The notes beneath the pieces are model-generated. The model was not told where the DNA came from and ran no database searches. It was given only the letters and a program-made list of their open reading frames with translations. 8,910 nt of DNA, from positions 1 to 8,910 of the forward strand of contig JBMNCQ010000100.1 of assembly GCA_049366715.1 (NCBI GenBank). Direction: 5' to 3'. Of this stretch, positions 1 through 5,401 are shown piece by piece. A program made the translations under genes and the position numbers. Numbering within the stretch: position 1 is the stretch's first letter; each line of letters starts with the position of its first letter. Source of the DNA: JBMNCQ01 sp049366715 (GTDB lineage Bacteria; Bacillota; Peptococcia; Peptococcales; BICA1-8).

Positions 1-1
1 T

Positions 2-52
2 CTGCTGGAAAGAACCGGCTTTGCTATTCACAGAGTTGGTTTAAGTATTTAA
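2..52 (+). CDS. C-terminal end of an unidentified upstream protein (partial)
   Basis: From base 2 one frame reads LLERTGFAIHRVGLSI and then stops at TAA (50-52). The codons look like an ordinary protein end. The frame is cut by the window edge, so only 16 residues are visible and I cannot name a family. In support, the stop is followed 24 bases later by an 11-bp hairpin (77-102) that could end this gene's transcript, and the next gene has a promoter-like sequence just after the stop. A 16-codon open frame can occur by chance, so the call is tentative. Confidence 0.4.
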   Translation: MLERTGFAIHRVGLSI

Positions 53-65
53 TTTATAGTATAAT
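36..65 (+). promoter_or_regulatory. Candidate sigma-A promoter for the dehydrogenase gene
   Basis: A perfect -10 hexamer TATAAT lies at 60-65. A weak -35, TTGGTT (36-41, three matches to TTGACA), lies 18 bp upstream. Transcription would start near position 72, so the hairpin at 77-102 would be at the very 5' end of the mRNA. The -10 is convincing and the -35 is poor. Confidence 0.45.
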
Positions 66-76
66 ATTCTTAAAAC

Positions 77-102
77 AAGGCCATTGGGAAACCAATGGCC
101 TT
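77..102 (+). terminator. 11-bp perfect hairpin with GAAA loop (terminator or 5' mRNA stem)
   Basis: The arms AAGGCCATTGG (77-87) and CCAATGGCCTT (92-102) are perfectly complementary around a GAAA tetraloop (88-91). No clear T-run follows (TTACAAATAT). It may end the transcript of the upstream partial gene. Because it also sits just after the predicted start of the dehydrogenase transcript, it may instead protect that mRNA's 5' end. Confidence 0.5.
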
Positions 103-131
103 ACAAATATCTTAATAAAGGCTGTGGTTGT

Positions 132-1169
132 ATGATTAATGTTAATGAGCTGCAAAAATTAACAACAGAAATAATAAAAAGGGCCGGTTTCGCTGCCGGT
201 GATGCCGATATTATTGCCGACTCCTTAATTCAGTCCGATTTAAACGGTGTCGGCACCCACGGTTTGGCTCGTTTAAACCTCTATCTGGAAAGGGCGGAAA
301 ACGATGCCCTGAATAAAAATCCCGTGATCAAGGTAATCAACGAGAACCCCGGCACAGTAACCCTAGATGCTGATAACGGCATGGGCATTGTGGCTTCCAA
401 AAAAGCAATCGATATCATTACGCCAAAAGCCGCTACTACCGGAATCGGTTTGGCAGCAATCAGGAACAGCAATCACCTGGGGGCATTATCTTATATCACC
501 AACTTAATTCAGCAGCAGAATATGATCGGCTTCGCCTGCACCAATACCAGTCCCATCATGGCTCCTTACGGTGGCCGGGCTCCGGTATTAGGAAATAATC
601 CTTTTAGTGTGGCAATACCTTGCTCACCGCCCATTATTTTCGATACTGCTTTAAGCGTTACGGCCCGGGGTAATATTATCTTAGCCGAACGGGAAGGGAA
701 ACCTATTCCTGAAGGCTGGGCGGTAAATGATAAAGGACAAATCACCACAAATGCCAAAGAAGCATTATTAGGAGCAGTATTGCCCATGGCTAAACATAAA
801 GGATACGGCTTGGCACTAATAATTGAAATATTGGCAGGTGTCCTGACCGGTGCGCAATACGGCGTAAACCTCGGCTCCTTTGTCCCGCCCGATTATTCCA
901 AACCATTAGGATTTGGCCATATTATCATGGCCATTAATATTGAAAGCTTTATGGATAAAACAGCCTTTAAAGCCAGATTAGCTGATTTGGTAACAATGAT
1001 CAAAGAGAGTCCTTTAGCAGAAAACTTTACTGAAATCATGATACCGGGCGAAAACTCCTCCCGGAGAAATATTACCGGGCAAAAGGAAGGTATCCGGCTT
1101 AAGGAAACAACCGCAGAAATCTTAAAAGGACTCTGCCGGAAGTATCAAATACCCCAGGACCTTCTCTAA
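132..1169 (+). CDS. Malate/L-lactate dehydrogenase family oxidoreductase (Ldh_2 family)
   Basis: This is an NAD(P)-dependent 2-hydroxyacid dehydrogenase of the family that includes MDH2/YlbC-type malate or lactate dehydrogenases, ureidoglycolate dehydrogenase and sulfolactate dehydrogenase. These enzymes are cytosolic and structurally unrelated to classical Rossmann-fold LDH/MDH. Family signatures are in order: DLNGVGTHGLARL with His43, IRNSNHLGALSY with His115, a GNNPFSVAIP segment, the ARGNIILAEREGKPIPEGW segment and HKGYGLAL near residue 225. At 345 residues it has the usual length. I chose ATG 132 because homologues begin with a short helix like MINVNELQKL. An in-frame ATG at 84 lies inside the upstream hairpin and would add 16 residues of unlikely sequence. 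An AAAGG about 10 bases upstream is a modest ribosome binding site. The substrate cannot be decided from sequence, and no pathway genes are adjacent. Confidence 0.88.
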   Translation: MINVNELQKLTTEIIKRAGFAAGDADIIADSLIQSDLNGVGTHGLARLNLYLERAENDALNKNPVIKVINENPGTVTLDADNGMGIVASKKAIDIITPKAATTGIGLAAIRNSNHLGALSYITNLIQQQNMIGFACTNTSPIMAPYGGRAPVLGNNPFSVAIPCSPPIIFDTALSVTARGNIILAEREGKPIPEGWAVNDKGQITTNAKEALLGAVLPMAKHKGYGLALIIEILAGVLTGAQYGVNLGSFVPPDYSKPLGFGHIIMAINIESFMDKTAFKARLADLVTMIKESPLAENFTEIMIPGENSSRRNITGQKEGIRLKETTAEILKGLCRKYQIPQDLL

Positions 1170-1182
1170 GCAAATTCCTGAC

Positions 1183-1248
1183 TGTGGGATTCCCTTAAAA
1201 TTTAGTTTTCCCACATTCTAAGGACGGGCCAAGACCCGTCCTTAGAAT
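1183..1248. terminator. Two tandem hairpins after the dehydrogenase gene
   Basis: The first stem is TGTGGGA (1183-1189) with TCCCACA (1209-1215). The second is a perfect 14-bp stem, ATTCTAAGGACGGG (1215-1228) with CCCGTCCTTAGAAT (1235-1248), closing a 6-base loop. They share base 1215. Neither is followed by a real T-run on either strand, so an intrinsic terminator is not certain. The position, 13 bases after the stop codon, favours a 3'-end function for the dehydrogenase mRNA. Confidence 0.5.
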
Positions 1249-1339
1249 ACTAATCTGCCGTTTATTCTGCCCTCCCTTGCCTTACAAATTACGATCATAC
1301 TTTTAAACGATTAGAGAGACTCCAGCGGTAAGGCGGCGA

Positions 1340-1380
1340 ATAATATGAAAAAGGATCCTACTTTATGACTTTCATATTAT
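1340..1380 (-). terminator. AT-rich inverted repeat across the GH18 stop codon
   Basis: ATAATATGAAA (1340-1350) and TTTCATATTAT (1370-1380) are a perfect 11-bp inverted repeat with a 19-base loop that contains the GH18 stop codon (1358-1360). The stem is AU-rich and no T-run follows on the minus strand, so it is a weak terminator candidate. It may instead be a 3'-end stability element. Confidence 0.3.
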
Positions 1381-2629
1381 CCCGCAAAATATTCCACATC
1401 TCCTGGTCTTCCAGCCCTAATCTCCAAACTGCAATTCCGCCTAAGTCATAGCTTTTGACTATCTCCAGCTTATGACTAAAGCTTGACCCGCTTTCAAACC
1501 AAACCTCATGAGCTTGTCCATCATCATCCGTATACTTAAAATAGGGGACTTTTCCCCGATCATCCCAGGATATTGAGATATTATGATCTTGCGCTGTCTC
1601 CAGGGCCTGGCTGTACGATAAATACCGGGGGGCTTTGTGGCCTGTCTGCCAATCGAAACCGTAACCCGCAATACCAACTAGAATTTTTTCTGCCGGTATT
1701 TCTTTTACAGCATACTTTACGACATCTTCAACCCAGCCTTGTGATGCTATGGGACCCGGCACTTCCGATGAATAGCCATGTTCATCATAGGTCATTACAG
1801 CTATATAATCGGCATACTTGCCGATTACCCCATAATCAAAAGGACCTGACCACGCATTCGTTTTGTCATCGCAGGTTTTAGCAGGCACTGAAACCGTGAT
1901 CGTGTAACCTTGTGGTGCCAGCTTTGCGAACATTTCTTTTAACAGGGCAGAAAAGTTATCCCGGTCATCTATATAAATACTTTCAATATCCAGATTAATG
2001 CCGTCATAGTTATATTCTTTTAAGATTTTTTCCACATTGGCAATAAAAGCTTTACGATTATCTTCCCCGGCTAACATTTCTTGGGCAAGTTTTTTACCAT
2101 TTACCTGACCGCTGTAAAGAAGGTTATGAATTAACATAAGTACTTTAATATCCTCTTCTTGAGCTTTACTGATAATAGCTTTAACCTGCCGGGCGGTAAA
2201 CCCGCTTTCAGCATGGTGCTCTTCCAGAGATACTGCACTTTCAGGGGATAACCTGTACCAAAAAGGTGCAATGGCACTAATTTCATTTTTATTTGCCAGC
2301 ATACTGTTATATGAACTAGGCTGTTCATTTTCCTGATCTACATAAAAACCCACTACATATTTACCCTCTGCTCCTGAATTAATTCCGGCAGAATTATCAG
2401 CCGGCTGTTTAACAGCGATTTCTTCAGTAGCCGGTTCTGCCGCCTTCTGCCCGGAATTAACGGCAGCCGTTGTTAAATCATCCCTTCCCGCTAGATTTTC
2501 AGGATTTGTTCCTGTTCTTGACACAGCCTCCTTTTGTGCCAAATAGTTTCCGGCTAATAAGGGAGAAGCCCCCAGTACAAAAATAACAGCCGCAACAACA
2601 AATATACCAAGCGCATTTTTAGGCCGCAC
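1358..2629 (-). CDS. Secreted or membrane-anchored GH18 glycosidase, YaaH/SleL-like
   Basis: Predicted glycoside hydrolase family 18 enzyme, closest in motif style to the spore cortex-lytic and germination enzymes SleL/YaaH rather than true chitinases. Residues 7-27 form a hydrophobic signal or anchor segment. Residues 30-88 are a low-complexity Ala/Glu/Thr-rich linker, and the catalytic barrel runs from about 89 to 423. The GH18 signature is DGINLDIE (209-216), with Glu216 the expected acid/base; Asn at the third conserved position is usual in the SleL group. VMTYDEHG and the ILVGIAGYGFDW segment are further family marks. SleL and YaaH carry LysM repeats, and none is visible here. The start is GTG at 2627-2629, supported by GGAAGGAG 8 bases upstream. 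The likely substrate is peptidoglycan or cortex aminosugar, inferred from family. Tandem TTTATAAT sequences upstream (minus strand, 2666-2671 and 2693-2698) are possible -10 elements, with no convincing -35. Confidence 0.85.
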   Translation of the reverse strand: MRPKNALGIFVVAAVIFVLGASPLLAGNYLAQKEAVSRTGTNPENLAGRDDLTTAAVNSGQKAAEPATEEIAVKQPADNSAGINSGAEGKYVVGFYVDQENEQPSSYNSMLANKNEISAIAPFWYRLSPESAVSLEEHHAESGFTARQVKAIISKAQEEDIKVLMLIHNLLYSGQVNGKKLAQEMLAGEDNRKAFIANVEKILKEYNYDGINLDIESIYIDDRDNFSALLKEMFAKLAPQGYTITVSVPAKTCDDKTNAWSGPFDYGVIGKYADYIAVMTYDEHGYSSEVPGPIASQGWVEDVVKYAVKEIPAEKILVGIAGYGFDWQTGHKAPRYLSYSQALETAQDHNISISWDDRGKVPYFKYTDDDGQAHEVWFESGSSFSHKLEIVKSYDLGGIAVWRLGLEDQEMWNILRDNMKVIK

Positions 2630-2754
2630 TTTAACACTCCTTCCGCTTTTCTAAACACATACACGATTATAAAGCTATTGCCTGTATTTTTCATTATAAA
2701 ATAATTGGTATTCTCCAGGCCTTGAGACGGAAAGAGTGCTATCCAGGCAGGCAG

Positions 2755-2782
2755 AAAAATCACCCCGTTCCGGAGTGATTTT
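2755..2782 (-). terminator. Rho-independent terminator overlapping the STAS gene end
   Basis: On the minus strand AAAATCACTCC (2782-2772) pairs with GGGGTGATTTT (2766-2756), 11 bp with one G-T pair, around a 5-base loop. The T-run ends at 2755. The stem includes the last codons and the TGA stop (2760-2762) of the STAS gene. It separates that gene from the GH18 gene downstream. Confidence 0.75.
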
Positions 2783-3089
2783 CATAAGCTTTAAGAGCAT
2801 CCTCATAGGTAGCATAGATCGTAAAAACCCTATCCAACCTTGTCAGCGCGAGGATTTCCTGCACCTGGGGATTTTTAATACAGCACAGAATTAAATTGCC
2901 GTTTTGTTGCAAGCATCTCCTAAAACTAGCAACAACTACCCCTAACCCGGTACTGTCGATAAATTGGCAGTCTCGGAAATTGATAATAAAAGTATTCTCC
3001 CCCCGATCCAGCAAATCATTTAATTCCTTTCTTAACTTACTGGCTTCTTCAATGCTTAATCTTTCCGACAAATTTTTAGTTATGGTCAC
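2760..3089 (-). CDS. STAS-domain protein, anti-sigma-factor antagonist type (SpoIIAA/RsbV-like)
   Basis: A single STAS domain of 109 residues. Proteins of this class bind an anti-sigma kinase or a related partner and are switched by phosphorylation of a Ser or Thr in the conserved loop. Here that loop is FIDSTGLG, with Ser46 (and Thr47) as the predicted site, preceded by the strand TFIINFRDC and followed by a Leu/Val-rich helix. The C-terminal LTRLDRVFTIYATYEDAL segment is typical of the fold. The N-terminus is short: the usual first beta-hairpin is reduced to MTITKNLSERLSIEE. The start is GTG 3087-3089, with AGAGGTGA upstream. No kinase (SpoIIAB/RsbW) or sigma factor gene is next to it, so it is not the canonical spoIIA operon. 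Its partner and pathway are unknown. Confidence 0.85.
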   Translation of the reverse strand: MTITKNLSERLSIEEASKLRKELNDLLDRGENTFIINFRDCQFIDSTGLGVVVASFRRCLQQNGNLILCCIKNPQVQEILALTRLDRVFTIYATYEDALKAYENHSGTG

Positions 3090-3236
3090 CGGACTTCACC
3101 TCTTTTTAGACTCATTATGTACTGTTTTTCGGGATTCAGCTGTTCGCGCCAGCTACCGTATTACTATGAATTTTACACGGATTCCACTGTTCTTAAACAA
3201 GTACCTGACCGAAACCATCCTGATTAAAACAGAGAT

Positions 3237-3262
3237 AACCCCGCCTCAACCGCTGCGGGGTT
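3237..3262 (-). terminator. GC-rich hairpin downstream of the C1 peptidase gene
   Basis: AACCCCGC (3237-3244) and GCGGGGTT (3255-3262) form a perfect 8-bp stem with a 10-base loop, 42 bases past the peptidase stop codon on the minus strand. The bases that follow on that strand (ATCTCTGTTTTAA) contain only a late T-run, so termination strength is uncertain. An overlapping CAACC/GGTTG pairing (3248-3264) is an alternative fold. Confidence 0.45.
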
Positions 3263-3303
3263 GCCAAAAATTATCATGAAGCTTTGTCCTGGCACGTAAG
3301 CTA

Positions 3304-4320
3304 TTAGATGTTTATTTTCAGCACATAATCATCCTGGTTCCAGGTGACTTTCACTTTCTGCCCGGTCAAGCTCTCAAAAACCTTTTCCAATATCTCCGCC
3401 CGAACCAGAGGGATACCGGTTTCATTTATTAATATTGGCTGGATATTTAAATCTTTAACCACTTCATTATTCACTTCAATTTTGACGGGTAATTTGGATA
3501 GCGCCAGGCTGCTGGACATTTGTTTCGCTTCTTCAGGGATATAGTCTAACACTGTATAAGCCTCCATCAACATCGGGAAATCCGGTTTTACATTATAAGT
3601 AAACCAGTCAAAAGGTATATACATATATCCCTTGTCAGTCAAGGGGCTGCTTCTTCCCCAGCTCTGGGTAACTTTTACCCAGCGTTCATCAAGATTATAT
3701 TTTAGGGCAACCATTGCGTGACCGCCGATATTATCACCGCCGACACTAGCAGGTACCAGGCCTCTGCGGGCTTTATAAAAATTTGAAAGTAAATACATTG
3801 AAAATATCACAGGTTTTTTTTCGGCAAGAGCCGTTAAAATATCATCTAAGTCTAAGCACTTAGTATAGGCAACGATCCTGTTCTGATAAGCATTTCTTAA
3901 TATTCTCCCTAATTGCCTGTTACCTGGTAATGCTCTCTCGTAATTAGCCCTGGTACTGGGAAATAGTATTTCCCTGCACACCCCCCTAATCCTTAATGTC
4001 TGTACGGTAGCTTTAACGGTACTTCCTTCCGTTTCAGGCGGTAACCCGTCGATTTCCCGGTTCATTTTATAAAGAAACATTGGCGATAAGTCCACCATCT
4101 GTCCTGTTTCAAAATACTGATTGATCATCTGCAAATATGACCCGGCCTCCCCGGTACAAGTGGGAAGGTCCTCCTGATCATGTATAATTAACGGCACCTC
4201 ATCTATGCCACCTTCAGCCGGGATATTCCGAATCAATGTTTTACTTACATTTTTATGTAACCAGTCCCTGGAGTCCCTAGGACTAGGATAGGCACCGGGA
4301 TGAGAAATCCTGTTTGACAT
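3304..4320 (-). CDS. C1 (papain-like) cysteine peptidase with C-terminal copper-amine-oxidase-type stalk domain
   Basis: Residues about 15-260 match the papain-fold C1 family found in Clostridia. Gln49 lies six residues before Cys55 in DQEDLPTC (as Gln19 and Cys25 in papain), His201 is in GGHAMVALKY, and the third catalytic motif is VTQSWG (217-222). Papain-type enzymes normally have NSWG there; Gln219 stands where Asn is expected. Residues about 277-338 resemble the small stalk domain (copper amine oxidase N-terminal-like) common in Bacillota envelope proteins: KIEVNNEVV, then ILINETGIPLVRAE, ending in a VTWNQDDYVLKI strand. No signal peptide or membrane segment is visible, unexpected for a stalk-domain protein. 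ATG 4318-4320 follows AAGGGAG at good spacing. Either a cytoplasmic or spore-associated peptidase, or a binding protein with reduced activity, is possible. A weakly terminated transcript from the riboswitch unit upstream might reach it. Confidence 0.78.
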   Translation of the reverse strand: MSNRISHPGAYPSPRDSRDWLHKNVSKTLIRNIPAEGGIDEVPLIIHDQEDLPTCTGEAGSYLQMINQYFETGQMVDLSPMFLYKMNREIDGLPPETEGSTVKATVQTLRIRGVCREILFPSTRANYERALPGNRQLGRILRNAYQNRIVAYTKCLDLDDILTALAEKKPVIFSMYLLSNFYKARRGLVPASVGGDNIGGHAMVALKYNLDERWVKVTQSWGRSSPLTDKGYMYIPFDWFTYNVKPDFPMLMEAYTVLDYIPEEAKQMSSSLALSKLPVKIEVNNEVVKDLNIQPILINETGIPLVRAEILEKVFESLTGQKVKVTWNQDDYVLKINI

Positions 4321-4486
4321 ATCAACACTCCCTTATTTTTAATGCAAAGTAGTCTTAATATAGTATATTTTTAGATTAATTTAGGAGTGCTTATATTTCG
4401 GCTAATTTAACCATTTAAATTACCGGTATATTAACTGCAAAAATTTTTCTGCTAATGTCTTCTCTAAGTATGGGTACATCCAGATA

Positions 4487-4558
4487 ACAGATAGCCGGCC
4501 ATTCGGTGTTACGATCTGATTATCAAGCTGCAGAAGCACCGGCTTTCATGAAATCTGT
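4487..4558. other. Unexplained two-part inverted repeat
   Basis: ACAGAT-AGCCGG (4487-4498) is complementary to CCGGCT (4539-4544) and ATCTGT (4553-4558), with the palindrome TTCATGAA (4545-4552) bulged out on the right side. The 40-base internal region can also form CGGTG/CACCG (4504-4508 with 4537-4541), which competes with the AGCCGG pairing. It matches no RNA family I know. The stretch 4321-4588 holds no convincing gene. Confidence 0.35.
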
Positions 4559-4570
4559 AGGACCCCAGTT

Positions 4571-4603
4571 AAAAAAAAATCAGATTCTTTACGAATCTGA
4601 TTT
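4571..4603 (-). terminator. Strong Rho-independent terminator ending the c-di-GMP-controlled unit
   Basis: On the minus strand AAATCAGATTC (4603-4593) pairs perfectly with GAATCTGATTT (4587-4577) around a 5-base loop, followed by an uninterrupted T-run to 4571 (nine Ts counting those in the stem). The small gene's TAA (4589-4591) lies in the loop. This is the clearest intrinsic terminator in the window, and its strand shows that transcription comes from the riboswitch side. Confidence 0.9.
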
Positions 4604-4756
4604 GGAAAACTTTAACAATATTTTTTTGATGCGCATGAATAGAGATTGTCTTTTGCTTTGTACACTATCCTTGGAAAATAAGTGTGAATAAATATATTTT
4701 CTTTCTTGTTCCGATAACTCTACGGAAAACGTTTCTTCTTCATCAAGCACAAACAA
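4589..4756 (-). CDS. Small protein of 55 residues under a c-di-GMP riboswitch, function unknown
   Basis: The gene begins at TTG (4754-4756), 9 bases after a GGGAGG ribosome binding site (4765-4770), and ends at TAA inside the terminator loop. An alternative GTG start (4748-4750) would be too far from that site. I do not recognise the protein. Its first half is acidic (DEEE at 5-8; seven acidic residues in 5-18). Its second half is basic and contains FMRIKKILLKFSK (40-52), which would form an amphipathic cationic helix that could touch membrane, RNA or a partner. There is no signal peptide or full transmembrane span. Support for coding comes from the order riboswitch, ribosome binding site, ORF, terminator with nothing wasted between them, and from protein-like composition. 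Against it are the short length and rare start codon. The frame is also open 5' of the TTG into the aptamer, but without an ATG. Confidence 0.65.
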   Translation of the reverse strand: MFVLDEEETFSVELSEQERKYIYSHLFSKDSVQSKRQSLFMRIKKILLKFSKSDS

Positions 4757-4773
4757 TAATCTTTTCCTCCCTT

Positions 4774-4854
4774 CGGCAGCCTGGCAGTCATAGACCTCGT
4801 CCTTAGACCCATAGCTTTGCGTCCCATCTTTTCAGATGGTTTGCCTTTATCGTG
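4774..4854 (-). promoter_or_regulatory. Cyclic-di-GMP class I riboswitch (GEMM-I)
   Basis: Read on the minus strand, the conserved core is complete and in order: GGCAAACC (4845-4838), a P2 hairpin CCATCT-GAAA-AGATGG (4839-4824) with the GNRA tetraloop, GGGACGCAAAGC (4825-4814), GGGTCTAAGG (4810-4801), and TGACTGCCAGG plus CTGCCG to 4774. This is the known aptamer for the second messenger c-di-GMP. The next features on that strand are a GGGAGG ribosome binding site only 3 bases past the aptamer end and a small gene, which suggests control of translation initiation rather than early termination. No terminator lies between aptamer and gene. Confidence 0.93.
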
Positions 4855-4860
4855 TTTGGT

Positions 4861-4866
4861 ATTATA
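4861..4866 (-). promoter_or_regulatory. -10 element of the riboswitch promoter
   Basis: TATAAT on the minus strand ends at 4861, which puts the transcription start close to 4854, exactly where the aptamer begins. A good -35 is not visible (best: GACGAA at 4890-4885, spacer 18). Two long A-runs on the minus strand further upstream (4898-4904 and 4908-4915) could act as an UP element. Confidence 0.5.
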
Positions 4867-5107
4867 TATAATATATTATCTTCATTCGTCATTTGTATTT
4901 TTTTCCCTTTTTTTTATTTAAAAAATTTCAAATAATTACTAAAAAATTCAAAGTTAGGATACCCTTTAATATTGTAACATAAATTTGCAAAACTGTATTA
5001 TTTAATTGTAAAATAAACGTTAAACTACCCGGAAACCACTCCGATAGCTTATCCTGTATCATGGTCCCGCAGAAAAGCAGTTTTTAAAGTAATACTCGTA
5101 AAGCCTC
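4867..5107. other. AT-rich divergent spacer
   Basis: This stretch separates the minus-strand riboswitch unit from the plus-strand tyrS leader. It is very AT-rich on the left (T7 at 4898-4904, T8 at 4908-4915 on the plus strand) and more mixed from 5035 to 5075. I see no ORF with a ribosome binding site on either strand and no recognised RNA in it. Confidence 0.6.
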
Positions 5108-5110
5108 TTG

Positions 5111-5141
5111 TTGAATAGAAAATATTAAGGTATATTATAAT
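5111..5141 (+). promoter_or_regulatory. Candidate promoter of the tyrS leader
   Basis: TTGAAT (5111-5116) is a four-of-six -35. Two overlapping -10 candidates follow: TATTAT (5133-5138, 16-bp spacer) and the perfect TATAAT (5136-5141, 19-bp spacer). Transcription would start near 5146-5148, shortly before Stem I of the T-box leader. Confidence 0.55.
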
Positions 5142-5159
5142 AAAGTAAATGTACTTTTG

Positions 5160-5376
5160 CTATGATTGGATTTGAGTAGGAGTTTATGGTTACAATTGCA
5201 GAGAGCAGGTCGGTAGGTGCAAGACCTGCAGTACATAAACTGTGAATTACCGTCCTTGAGCGTCGATGGAAACATTGCGGCTGTCATCCGATATCCTGAC
5301 ACTGAGGCATCAATCTGATGTGAATTAAGGTGGTACCACGGGGTCTGCTCGTCCTTTAGGATGACAGTCCCTTTTT
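5160..5376 (+). promoter_or_regulatory. Tyrosine T-box riboswitch leader
   Basis: Stem I includes the AGTA loop-E motif (5175-5178), AGTTTATG/CATAAACT (5181-5188 with 5234-5241), the AGAGAGC region and a distal GCAGGTC/GACCTGC stem (5205-5211, 5223-5229) with a GGTGCAA-type loop. The specifier, placed by the GTGAAT context, is TAC (5248-5250), a tyrosine codon that agrees with the gene downstream. The T-box itself, AAGGTGGTACCACGG (5327-5341), carries TGGT, whose last base fits the A73 discriminator of tRNA-Tyr. Uncharged tRNA-Tyr would favour the antiterminator and let tyrS be transcribed. Confidence 0.93.
5341..5376 (+). terminator. T-box leader terminator
   Basis: GGG (5341-5343) with CCC (5369-5371), CTG (5345-5347) with CAG (5365-5367), and CGTCC (5350-5354) with GGATG (5359-5363, one G-T pair) form an interrupted hairpin followed by TTTTT (5372-5376). 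It overlaps the 3' end of the T-box sequence, as the conditional terminator of such leaders does. Confidence 0.85.
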
Positions 5377-5401
5377 ATATTTTCTAAAGGAGCTGATAAA
5401 A

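Noticed and set aside
84..131. Upstream ATG extending the dehydrogenase by 16 residues
   Set aside because: The ATG lies in the 11-bp hairpin, has no ribosome binding site, and the added residues do not resemble family N-termini.
1573..1881. Plus-strand open frame of 102 codons opposite the GH18 gene
   Set aside because: The GH18 catalytic motifs are on the other strand and the frame has no ribosome binding site; it is an antisense shadow.
4379..4516. Plus-strand open frame ending in YIQITDSRPFGVTI
   Set aside because: It has no start codon or ribosome binding site after the preceding stop, and its sequence resembles no protein I know.
4506..4691. Plus-strand open frame of 61 codons beginning with GTG
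   Set aside because: It has no ribosome binding site, runs through the minus-strand terminator and its A-run, and lies antisense to the better supported 55-codon gene.
5232..5234. TAC at 5232-5234 as the T-box specifier
   Set aside because: It abuts and partly overlaps the CATAAACT arm of Stem I, while the TAC at 5248-5250 lies after GTGAAT where specifiers are expected.
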